Below are positions 34,076 through 43,342 of a stretch of DNA of 64,000 bases, piece by piece. The DNA is from Arachnopeziza araneosa. Lineage: Eukaryota; Ascomycota; Leotiomycetes; Helotiales; Arachnopezizaceae. The DNA lies in contig QYAI01000125.1 in the NCBI GenBank assembly GCA_003988855.1, positions 25,867 through 89,866 of the forward strand, given 5' to 3'. The stretch's first letter is position 1. Each line of letters begins with the position of its first letter. The notes below the pieces were generated by a model. The model was not told where the DNA came from, made no database searches, and worked only from the letters and a program-made list of their open reading frames with translations. Position numbers and translations under genes: made by a program.

Positions 34076-35152
34076 AACAACAGCCAACTCCCACCACTGC
34101 CCGCCTCGCAGGTTGAGCTATCCGCCTCTCTGTTCGAGATCAATCTCCACTCGGGAAATCATGATTCGTCGAATCTGACGCCGGATTCCCTCCAGAATCT
34201 CGCTCTGATGATCGAGAGATCAGCGGCTGATGGGCGAGCTTTCCTGGTGGGATCGCTCCTTGATTTCGGCAACGAGCATGATGTACCTTATGAGCGACTC
34301 ATCAGCTCCACCACTGTGAGTGCCGCTATTCAAGGGGCGCATCTCGCTGTCCTGAGAGAGATGTACTACGTGATGCCTGAGTTCGTGTCCATGGATCTCG
34401 GCAATGGCATCACGCCTCTCCGGGATGTGATTTATCGGGGGATCGATGAACTACCGGTGCCGCTGCAAGATGATGCTATCACGCGGTACAACAAGCGCTA
34501 TGTACCTATCGTGGAGTTCTTCCTTCAGAGCGGAGCCAATCCTAATCATTGCCGCTGGAACGAAACGTCGTATCTGAATACGGCGGCTGGGAAATCCTGT
34601 CTGGAGATTGTGGAGTTGCTGCTGAAATATGGAGCGAAGATTGAGGGGTCTAGAGCTGTGCATGCCGCTGCGTTGAATGGACGTGTGGATGTCCTGGAGG
34701 TGTTGGTACGACGGGGTGCCGATGTTGATGAGAGGGCTATTTATGCTTTTCGTCGACTATTAGAGACACCTCTGCATGTGGCAGTCAAAGCGCAGCAGGA
34801 GGAAGTGGTGAGATGGCTGTTAGATCATGGAGCTTCCACAGAGATTAAGGATGTGGAGGGAAAGACGGCGCTCGATCTTTTAGATGAGGATGCGCTCCGG
34901 GTGAGGAAGATGGGTGTTGTCTTAAGAGAAACGGAAGTTCAAGGTGTTTGCGAAGAAGGCTCTGCTGGGAAATGTGGCGAACACGATCTTACAGATGAGC
35001 AATGGCTCGCAACTGTTGATGCTGAGGATATCCCTGACGCTGTTGCTAGTCGAGTCGAGGCACGGAAAAAGAGACGAGAGCAGAACCGACTTCGAAAGCT
35101 GGATGAGACTCAGAATTATATGAGAAGCTTTGAAACTCCAATAGAGGGTTAG
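33932..35152 (+). CDS. Ankyrin-repeat protein with poly-asparagine run, 406 aa
   Basis: Intronless. After a short acidic N-terminus there are 13 consecutive Asn residues (about 38-50), coded by an (AAC)n tract. Ankyrin repeats occupy about residues 180-320: YVPIVEFFLQSGANPNH, SCLEIVELLLKYGAKIEGS, GRVDVLEVLVRRGADVDE and TPLHVAVKAQQEEVVRWLLD followed by HGASTEIKDVEGKTALDLL. The last 60 residues are charged (EARKKRREQNRLRKLDE) and likely helical. Such proteins are protein-binding scaffolds; the partner is unknown. The start was chosen at the first ATG (MDTTDTFEWIHD) before the Asn run. No defects are seen. Confidence 0.87.
34041..34083 (+). repeat. (AAC)n microsatellite inside a gene
   Basis: About a dozen AAC triplets with one AAT, coding the asparagine run of the ankyrin protein. 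Prone to length change without frameshift. Confidence 0.92.
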
Positions 35153-35296
35153 AGAAGGGTTTGTACGCTGAGTGATATAAAAGGAGGTAGCAAAATACAT
35201 ACCGTTCGAACTTTGTGAATAAATACTGGAGTAAAGGGTCAAGATCATTGAAATTTGAGCGGAGATTTCACAAAAAGGAAACTGAGCCACAGACCA

Positions 35297-35729
35297 TCAC
35301 AACTGGCTCAAAACCACTAAACCAGGAATTCCCCACGTCGGTAACAACGGTAAATACCAACCCTTTCCCAGATACCCAAGTCCAGTCACAAAATTGTGAG
35401 CCACAAACCACCCGAGCAGAGCCTTGTCATATGTTCCATTGACACCATATCTCGCCCACTTGGCCTGCAATATCGCTATCATCATTCATCAACAATCAAA
35501 CTCAAGTAAAAAAGGAGGTCAACGCACCCATGGTGACCCAACTGGCAGATAAATTCAGCAACCCAGTCTTTGTTGAAAACTTGAGCGCTTCTTGGGACCC
35601 CAGGGAGTCGTTCAGGAGGGGAAAGAGCTGTCGGACGCTGATCACGGTATGCGTGCATACTGAGAAGATGCTGAGGCCGATGGAAGCGTAGAGGATGTTA
35701 CGGGAAGCGAGGGGGGAGAAGAGCGCCAT
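35297..35729 (-). CDS. Small fungal membrane protein, 126 aa
   Basis: CDS is complement of 35297-35475 and 35528-35729; the 52-nt intron (gtgcgt...gatag) joins SWVTM to AILQAKWARYG. Start ATG 35729 (MALFSPLASRNILYASIGLS). Four hydrophobic segments are seen: about 11-32, 55-75, 90-105 and 112-125. The motif WARYGVNGTYDKALLGWF is followed by GYLGKGWYLPLL and the end PTWGIPGLVVLSQL. I recognise the pattern as a conserved ascomycete membrane protein but know no function. The gene ends only about 150 bp from the convergent ankyrin gene. Confidence 0.75.
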
Positions 35730-37069
35730 GGTGATCAAGCCAATTATGTAAATGAGATGAAGAGCGAGAAAGTGAATGATGATGAGATGGGTGAGAATGA
35801 TGGGGTTTTGAATAGACGACAGAGGTAGAAAGTTAAGTCTCGGGTTAACTCATTATGGGTTGGAGGGGAGTTGGTGCGGTCGCTGATCACCCCGATTGCT
35901 TACTCTCGGGTGGATTCGGAGGAGAAGTAGCGGGATTGAAGTAGAGCGGTTCGCTTAAACAAACACAGAAAAGCATCTTTTATGAAAGATGTTTGACATC
36001 GGTTGACATTATTTCATTCTACGGATTTGACCGAGGGTAGGGGCGCCATGAGTAAATATTTTGAGAATATTCTTCTGCTCAAAACGGGGCCATTCGGGGT
36101 ATTTTGGTAGCTGTTTACACTTTACTCGTGTGTCGCCTTAAGGAGCGGATCTTTTTTACCCCTGATGGAATTTCCTCGGGGACTGTACATGGTAGTTTCG
36201 TGTATATATGACCTTGATCAAATTTCGTTGGAAGTTCAATATCAAACTGTTAGATATTGCATTGCATGACGTAACTACCTTTCCTAACTATCCACAGTCA
36301 AGTAACTCTTATCTGTCTCGTCAAATCTAAAAACACCTGCCCGGTATATCTCTTTCTTAGTAGGTAATATTTGCTTGCTTAATGACCTAAGACTTTATCA
36401 TTGTGCCATCCTAGAGGAAGATCTACTCTCGGACGAGGTATTAATATCAGAAACCTCTCCCAGAGGAAACTCTCACGTACAAATTGCCGAGAAAGGCCAC
36501 CCTGCTTTTTCAGTAGCCCAATTTGTAAAGGTGGCTTTTGCTACATAGAGCGATGGGCGTCGTTGTAGCTAACTTAAGCCTTGTAGTTGCTTACGTATGA
36601 TCCAGACCCCAGTCTAGAGAGCATGAGCACTTTTGTGTGGCGTATATCTGAGAACACTAGCGGCTCACTATCGGGACATGGCACTAAAAATTCTCCATGA
36701 TTTGCTTTGTTTTTTGTTAAGACAATGTGATCCAAGTCACTGCGTCGAAGCTGAGACGACAAGAACAAACAAGCTGCTTAATCAGCAAATTAGTAGCAAA
36801 ACCTGCAGGCATGGGTTTCAATTCTGGTGCCTGACCAACAAGGCGACAACTCGCCGCATGACGCATTCGCTCGGCTTCCAGAGAAAGGTTCAATCTGATG
36901 TCTACCAGGCTACACCCAAACTGGACTCTTAAATATCCTACTCTGCACAAGAACACTTTCATTCTATCCCCACGGAAATAGCAATCAGATCGTACTGTAC
37001 ACGACCGCAAACATTGGCCGTCGCCGCCGACCACGCCACAGCCGTATCAAAGGCTCGTGCCGCAGCAAG
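35730..37069. other. Intergenic before the sirtuin gene
   Basis: About 1.3 kb. It contains the promoter of the minus-strand membrane protein on the left and of the plus-strand sirtuin on the right, where the last 60 bases are C/A-rich. Open frames near 36574-37034 are contradictory on the two strands and lack domains. Confidence 0.5.
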
Positions 37070-38398
37070 ATGGGGAACGAGCAGTCGCAAATCGACCCTG
37101 ACATCCCACCCCACACTCTCAAATCACGCTCTGTCGAAGGCGTTGCAAAGTTTCTTCAAGATGGATCACGCAAACGCGTCGTTGTGATGACCGGAGCTGG
37201 TATCTCGACCTCAGCTGGTATCCCAGATTTCAGGTCACCTGACACCGGACTGTACGCCAATCTTGCGCGGCTGAATCTACCGCATGCCGAAGCTGTATTC
37301 GATATCTCGTACTTTAGACAGAATCCCAACCCCTTCTATGTCCTAGCAAAGGAGTTGTATCCCGGAAAATTCTACCCCACCATAGCACACTCGTTTGTCG
37401 CACTATTGGCTAAGAAGTCACTCTTGATGATGCTGTTTACGCAGAATATCGATACCTTGGAGTCGAGAGCTGGTGTTCCGAAGGAGAGAATTATCGAAGC
37501 TCATGGTAGCTTTGCGACACAGCGCTGTATTGAGTGCCGCACCGAGTATCCAGATGATTTAATGAGGAAAGCAGTCGAGGCTGGGGAAGTACCACTCTGT
37601 CTCGTTCCCCAATGCAACGGATTGGTGAAGCCTGACATTGTCTTTTTTGGAGAGAGCCTTCCAGAATCCTTTCACTCCAATACCCATATCCCATCAATGG
37701 CCGATTTAGTCATTGTGATGGGAACGAGCTTAAGCGTTCATCCTTTTGCATCACTACCACAAATGGCGGGACCTGATGTTCCACGCCTCTTAATTAACAA
37801 GGAGCGCGTTGGAGATTTCGGGACGAGGCTGGACGATGTGATACTCCTGGATGACTGTGATGCTGGTGTAAGGAAGCTAGCTGATGCTTTAGGATGGAGG
37901 GATGAGCTCGAGGAGATGTGGTATGAAACTAGTGGAAAGCACAAGGAGAAGGAAGCTGCGAAAATATCTGATGCGAGGAGAGGCATGACAAAAGATGAGC
38001 AATTAGAAGCTGAGATTCAGAAATTGACCGCAGAGGTCGACGCTTCGCTTAAGATTTCGAAGGAGCATACCGACCGAGTGGCAAACCATTTGAACACAGC
38101 TTCCACCAATGAGCCGAGTTCTGTGGCCATTTCAAAGAGTGCTGTTGAAGAAAAGGCTGCGGCCAACCCTACGGGAGATCCAACAAAAGGCGAAAAGTCA
38201 CTAGAACAATCTCCTTTGACATCAGCTACAAAGGAGAACACACCTCTGACAACAGAGAAGCTTGTCGAAGAGTTACCAACTCAAGTCCCCGTTCCCAATA
38301 CCAATACAATTTTCGATGCTACGCTACCGCACAACAAGCCAAATGCTGATGCTCTCAGATCAGATGACGAGGAGGCGAAGACACTAGCGGATATATGA
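37070..38398 (+). CDS. HST2: NAD-dependent protein deacetylase, Hst2/SIRT2 type, 442 aa
   Basis: Class I sirtuin that removes acetyl groups from histone H4K16 and other targets; yeast Hst2 is mainly cytoplasmic. Intronless. NAD-binding GAGISTSAGIPDFRSP lies at residues 42-57, TQNIDTLESRAG at 124-135 and the catalytic His at 145 (EAHGSF). The zinc Cys pairs are C153/C156 and C177/C182, in QRCIECRTEY and PLCLVPQCNG. Then come KPDIVFFGESLP, MGTSLSVHPFASLP and LLINKERVG. The N-terminus MGNEQS fits an N-myristoylation signal. The C-terminal 140 residues are charged and low-complexity, beginning with a helical stretch (ISDARRGMTKDEQLEAEIQK), similar to the regulatory tail of Hst2. Gene intact. Confidence 0.93.
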   Translation: MGNEQSQIDPDIPPHTLKSRSVEGVAKFLQDGSRKRVVVMTGAGISTSAGIPDFRSPDTGLYANLARLNLPHAEAVFDISYFRQNPNPFYVLAKELYPGKFYPTIAHSFVALLAKKSLLMMLFTQNIDTLESRAGVPKERIIEAHGSFATQRCIECRTEYPDDLMRKAVEAGEVPLCLVPQCNGLVKPDIVFFGESLPESFHSNTHIPSMADLVIVMGTSLSVHPFASLPQMAGPDVPRLLINKERVGDFGTRLDDVILLDDCDAGVRKLADALGWRDELEEMWYETSGKHKEKEAAKISDARRGMTKDEQLEAEIQKLTAEVDASLKISKEHTDRVANHLNTASTNEPSSVAISKSAVEEKAAANPTGDPTKGEKSLEQSPLTSATKENTPLTTEKLVEELPTQVPVPNTNTIFDATLPHNKPNADALRSDDEEAKTLADI

Positions 38399-39110
38399 AG
38401 CAAGAACGAGTGATGGAGGCTTCATAAGGACAACATGTTCACGAACACAGGATTGATCAGTTCTTGTGGTGGTAGCTATGAATAAAATGATCAAGAATCG
38501 ATCAAGAATCGATCAAGGGGTCAAGCTCTTATCAGATCTTTCTAGCTGTCCGCAGAGTCCTTGACTGAGATAGCCTAATAAATTCATTTCTCATAAACTT
38601 TTGACACTTGAAATTATTTGTTGTATTTTACTTATTTTTCTAAGAACAGAGTCCCGATGCGGAACTAAGGATCAACTGATGCTAACGTCCCTGTAAGTCC
38701 ATACATGTTTACATACTGCACTTATCAAGTTACTGGTTTGTCATAGGCCGATTCGTCATTTCTTGTGGACGAATCAGGAAGGAGCAGTTGGAGTGTGTGC
38801 ATAAAAGAGGGTTTTCATGTCGAGTTCTCTTCTGAATAATCAACATCCTTTGACCTACCTATCAATATACCTTCTTTTATCTTCTCGAACAAATATCCGA
38901 AACTTTACCTGATTCGAAATTTTTTAATGAACATTGTGGAAACCGGAATTGTCATATACCTTGCACGAGTTTTGTGACATAAATGCTTGATTCATATTTT
39001 TACTTCAGAGGAGACAAGAAACTACTGAGGTGTTTTTATTCTATATAACTTTCATTATAATACACGTAATACACCACCCAAGCGCATTTCTCAATGTCAT
39101 TCAACCGCAT
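38399..39110. other. Convergent intergenic region
   Basis: About 710 bp between the sirtuin stop and the 3' end of the next minus-strand gene. A small direct repeat (gatcaagaatc, three times) lies at about 38489-38516. No gene supported. Confidence 0.5.
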
Positions 39111-39536
39111 CTACTTCTGGGCGCGGTGAGCTCCTCCCTCATCTCCAGTGTCGTGGATTGCGTTCGGTACAGCTCTCTCGACGCTCTCGGGAAGAATCTC
39201 CTGTAGCTTCTGGGGGACGATGCTAGCCTTGCCACCATCCTTGGCGTGAGAGACGTTTGTGCTTTCTTTTCCATCGCCAGTTGGATGAACCTATATTACA
39301 TCAGTTGGGTCCAGTCACTATGAAACGAAACATACACTCTCTGGAAGCTTCTTCTCGAGGCCGATGGGTGCGGCTTCTTGAACCTTGCCGGGAACTTTCG
39401 AGTCACCAGTGGTGTGGGAAACACCCTGGCCTGCAGAATTTTGAGTTGCCATTTTGCGGAATGTGGAGAGGTTTGTGGTGGTGCGAAGTGGTTTGATGTT
39501 TAGTAAGGAAGCTGCTTTGGATTTGAATTGGAACAT
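39111..39536 (-). CDS. Small conserved fungal protein with internal duplication, 126 aa
   Basis: CDS is complement of 39111-39290 and 39336-39536; the 45-nt intron (gtatgt...atatag) joins KKLPES to VHPTGDGKES. The first 28 residues (MFQFKSKAASLLNIKPLRTT onwards) are basic and amphipathic, as in a mitochondrial presequence; an inner Met (MATQNSAGQG) could start a cytosolic form. The rest consists of two similar halves: VSHTTGDSKVPGKVQEAAP...LPESVHPTGD and VSHAKDGGKASIVPQKLQEI...VPNAIHDTGD. Small proteins with HxTG/SKVPxKVQ motifs are common in ascomycetes and I recall them as often stress-associated, but the role is unproven. Confidence 0.78.
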
Positions 39537-40711
39537 TTAATTAGATATGGATGTGCTTCCTCGTACTTATATACCTGAGATATCGGGGTAATAGCTCCCC
39601 GATCATCATACTGACATGAAGGATTTCATTATGATGTGATCTTGAGCTAGTGGTAAGTGGGCGTCAGCATCCAGATGTTGAATCTGGATTGTCATCAACC
39701 ATTTCCCATCTGCATGACAGGCGGCTGAACGCAGCATGCCAGTACGAAATTGCATGAGGTCACATTAAATTTTGCTAGGCTATTTCACATTAACGGTCAG
39801 AGAGTGTCAGTTCAAGGTGCCTGGCCCTCGTTGGTCAGAAAGTTTCTCAGCCGCTTAATCTATGACGACACTGTAACCTTGTAGTTGAGTTTACCTAAGG
39901 ACCCTTCCGCAAAATAACACACAATGAATCCGACATCTCGTGTTCCAAGAATGCAAGTCTATGACAGATAGTTCAGCACGACGGAGATTTGATTGCGCCG
40001 GACTGCGAAAGCCTCTCAGCGTCATCCATTTTGCCCCCTCCATTCTCAACGAACAGGATGATCTCTCTTAGTATAGGAATGCGTAATTAATTACCTGTCT
40101 TAGGGTTTCTAGAAGAATCTTAGATCTGCAAAGACATGTTATAGATCGAGACTCCCCCAAGACTCATACTAACGATTACTACCCAGAGACTCGGTCCTTG
40201 GCAATTCGAAGTTCAACTGTATTGCGTAGTAACAAAGCTTTCCGAGAACTCACTAAATCAAATGACTTTCTGATGTTGCTTCCCTCTGCCTGTTTCGAAG
40301 AGTAAGAATAATATGGTAAATGAAATTTCAAGTTATACATAAAGTCAGGTGATGCGCGTGTACGAGGCTGACGAGGAGGAGGTAGGGCTAAGCGTTGAAT
40401 GAAGTATTGGCAAATTGAGCTTTTCATTTCCGAAAATAGATGTCCAGATGTGTTGGAGCGGGTATGAAAACCAGCAATTGGCCACCAGTCGAGGATAACA
40501 TGTGACCGTGATGGAAAAGGAGGTGTAGAGAAAGGGGTGTCAATATAGCAAAGCTGTCTAGAATGCATCCTTGCAACCTCCTGTCCCACCACACTCCCTC
40601 ATCAACAACACCTTCAACCTGCACAACTTCATCATGTCAAGCGCTTCAAATCACCGAGTAGATCTTCCTTAGAAGACATGGTGCTTTTGTCTGTCTGGTT
40701 TACGCCTCTCA
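39537..40711. other. Divergent intergenic region before the deacetylase
   Basis: About 1.2 kb. A 137-codon minus-strand frame at 40179-40592 covers part of it but has no recognisable domain and lies antisense to the likely promoter of the plus-strand gene, so I left it out. Nothing else noted. Confidence 0.45.
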
Positions 40712-41632
40712 ATGCGTCTCAGCGGCCTGTTCCGTAGAGCAAGGCGTCTCAAAATCACATCTGTCTGGTCAGCTCTGTACCAAATTTTTGAATCGTCTAC
40801 AGCTTCGGGCAAACACATCAAAATAGACGATGAGGAAAGTCATATTGAAGGACAACCATATCTCGTCAAACGTCCTCACTCGATTATTTTTGCCATGATC
40901 AAGCTGCTTCTCCTCCTGCTCCTGGTCATCCTTGTCCTCGCCATCCTCATCGCCTACATCATCTACAAACCACCAACACCGGTGATGAACTACTTTCAAT
41001 GGAAATATCCCGAAGCCATTTTTCACCTCCCGCTTCCATCATCCCAGCGCATCGTTGCTCTGACGTTGGATGATGCCCCGTCAGGTGAAACGGCGAAAAT
41101 GCTTGATCATCTTAAAACCTACGACGCGAAAGCTACCTTTTTCATCATTGGGAACCAAATCTCGGAGAATCCTGGTCTTGTACAGAGGATTCATGATGAA
41201 GGTCACGAGATTGGGAATCATGCTTGGCGCGATGAGCCGAGTTATAAGCTTTCGTTAGCAGAACTGGAGAGGCAGGTTAAAGAGGTAGAATCATCGGTAC
41301 CAGCAAACGCTGACGGCTCGAAATGGTTCCGGCCGGGCTGGGGGTGGTTTAACCATCAAATGGTTGAGAAGCTGAAGGATCTGGGGTACACAATTGTTTT
41401 GGGTAGCATCTATCCGCATGATCCAAGTATTCCGCATCCAAAAATCAATGCAGCACATGTCTTGAGCATGGTAAAGCCTGGCGGAATTATCATTATGCAT
41501 GATCGGAGATCTTATTCAGCAGAGCAGCTAGAACTTGTTCTGAAAGGATTGACATCGAAGGGCTGGCGAGTTGAGACTCTCGGGGCTGTGCATAAGATTG
41601 CCGCCGAGTTGAAAGGGAAGAAGGTTGGGTGA
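40712..41632 (+). CDS. Membrane-anchored polysaccharide deacetylase (NodB / CE4 fold), 306 aa
   Basis: Intronless. A basic cytosolic N-terminus (MRLSGLFRRARRLK) precedes a single membrane helix at about residues 60-85 (very Leu/Ile-rich), so this is a type II protein with its catalytic domain outside. The NodB motifs are present: motif 1 TLDDAPS at 118-124, motif 2 HEIGNHAW at 165-172, motif 3 RPGWGW at 207-212, and near the C-terminus GGIIIMHDRRS. The metal site of CE4 enzymes is Asp plus two His, and here DD and H165/H169 or H170 fit. Likely action is removal of acetyl groups from chitin or another N-acetylated wall or secreted polymer. Motif 1 has DDAP where TFDDGP is classical, so the substrate may differ. 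Confidence 0.85.
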   Translation: MRLSGLFRRARRLKITSVWSALYQIFESSTASGKHIKIDDEESHIEGQPYLVKRPHSIIFAMIKLLLLLLLVILVLAILIAYIIYKPPTPVMNYFQWKYPEAIFHLPLPSSQRIVALTLDDAPSGETAKMLDHLKTYDAKATFFIIGNQISENPGLVQRIHDEGHEIGNHAWRDEPSYKLSLAELERQVKEVESSVPANADGSKWFRPGWGWFNHQMVEKLKDLGYTIVLGSIYPHDPSIPHPKINAAHVLSMVKPGGIIIMHDRRSYSAEQLELVLKGLTSKGWRVETLGAVHKIAAELKGKKVG

Positions 41633-42133
41633 AGTTTTCAACAGCATTCCTTGTCCTAGAGACTCACATCAAACATGAATTACCTGTCCCGAATACTTAT
41701 TTTCGCGCTCTCATGCTAGATACGGGTTAAAGCATCTACCTTGTGTTTTCAATTGCTGGTCAGAATCTTCACATGTTATCTTTGACTACACCTTATTTAG
41801 TCGAAGACCTGCTTTGTCGATCTCCTCATGGTACTAACAGCCAAAGAGGCTGGATTGTGACGAAAGCTCCAATCAAAGCGAGTATTTTGATTAGGTCCTG
41901 GTAGTTGCTGTTTCGCCCATAGAGGAATATTAGGCTTCAATTTACGGTACCGTACAACTCTTTCCCATATGGTCAGCCAACATGACCAACTCCTCGCTCA
42001 AAATCTACACCAAAATCAATATTCAGCGGCCAGCTGACCCAAGAAAGTAACCCCTCTTCCATCAATTAACTTTATAACCCGCATGCCTGGGTATATCAAT
42101 CTTGAGTCCCCTAGCCCAATCCCATTCGGCCAG
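41633..42133. other. Convergent 3' flanks
   Basis: About 500 bp between the deacetylase stop and the stop of the minus-strand membrane protein. No gene supported. Confidence 0.45.
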
Positions 42134-42774
42134 TCAATTCCCATTCCCATTCCCAAGAGGGGAATACGAGCTCCCCGCGAACCCAAAGGAAACCACAGAA
42201 GTTCTATTACCAAACTTCGATTCCCACTCAGAATCCTCGCTCGAAGCCCTCTGGTGACCTCTCTTCTCCTCCCAGACCTCAATCAAACTCGGATTTCCAC
42301 TTCTACTTCCACTCGCTGTGGTTGTGCCCGTCTGCCTCCGCTGGAGCCTGACTTCTCCCCTCCCGGCAACCTCCTCATCCACATCCACATCATCCCTCAT
42401 CAAATCTTGCATCTTCCTCTTGCGATACTGCTTACGGATATAGACCGCCAGCACAAACAACGATACAAGTGTCACGATGATTACAAACGCGGCCAGCACG
42501 ATCGCCACGCGGTAGGAGACGGGCCAACTCTTGGATTCTGCTTCAGACTCTTTCGTATCGCTGCGGCGAGTTAGAGCGTAGGGGTTGGATTCGGAGATGA
42601 AGGATTCGGAGCGCCGGGTGATTCTGATCCTGTTAATATACAATCCCCTTATTTACTGAAGTATCGGAAAATATACTTTAGAGGTTCATGAACAACTCTG
42701 TAGACATGCGCTGAAGCCTGAGAAAGGAGTGCAGAGAGCGCAACGGCGCTCCAAAAAGTCGGGATGCTCAACAT
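42134..42774 (-). CDS. Single-pass type I membrane protein with signal peptide, 197 aa
   Basis: CDS is complement of 42134-42629 and 42677-42774; the 47-nt intron (gtatat...taacag) joins VVHEPL to KIRITRRSES. The first 22 residues (MLSIPTFWSAVALSALLSQA, then SA) form a signal peptide. A short Ser/Arg-rich outer part with dibasic sites follows. The membrane helix is at about residues 65-90 (YRVAIVLAAFVIIVTLVSLF), then a strongly basic stop-transfer (IRKQYRKRKMQD). The inner part is acidic then Ser/Gly-rich and ends GNGNGN. I do not recognise the family. A plasma-membrane sensor or anchor is possible, but nothing shows it. Confidence 0.72.
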
Positions 42775-43342
42775 GGTTGGATGCCTCGTCTTAAGGAAAT
42801 ATGATAAGAAATCTAATTGTAAAGAATGGAATGGTTTGGCTAGAAATATTGCAAGTAAAAGAATGGAGTAAAAATATTTAGATAAGAGGAAAGGAAAAGG
42901 AGAAGAGTTCGGGCATTATTTATGAATGGTACCGGTACATCCGTAAGCACGAGACCCCAGGTGGAAATAAAAGTGTCTTGGGAGAACAAGCGATAAGCTT
43001 ATATTGGAAGTCATCAAAGCGGCTGAGGCAGTATGAGAGATATTTAATTGGTTCAATCGAGGCCGTTTAATGAGGTGGCGTTCGGAGTAAAGGGGTCGCT
43101 TGGCGAGGAGCCGCCCAGCGAAGAATCTTTGTTGGAGGGACTGTTTCTTTTTGGGCTGAACCATAATCTGACATATTAAGAGAAGTGGATTCAAATAAGC
43201 GCCTAATGCTGCTGTACATATCTAGTTCGTCATCTCCCTCGTGATACATATAATACAGCTGCGCTTTGGAGCAGAGATATGCCGTACAGACCGCCTATTG
43301 TTTTTACGCCAATCAGACCAGGCCCAGCCATATTTTACAACT
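42775..43342. other. Intergenic between two minus-strand genes
   Basis: About 570 bp. Short frames (43067-43249 and 42916-43194, minus) overlap in different frames and show no domain. AT-rich next to 42775, as expected for a promoter. Confidence 0.45.

Noticed and set aside
33812..34143. Minus-strand frames with long Val or Leu runs opposite the ankyrin gene
   Set aside because: Mirror frames of the (AAC)n tract; the plus-strand gene explains them.
40179..40592. 137-codon minus-strand frame
   Set aside because: No domain, no splice logic, lies antisense to the likely promoter of the deacetylase gene.
42916..43249. Two overlapping minus-strand frames downstream of Rsm22
   Set aside because: They compete with each other, have no domain and no start context.
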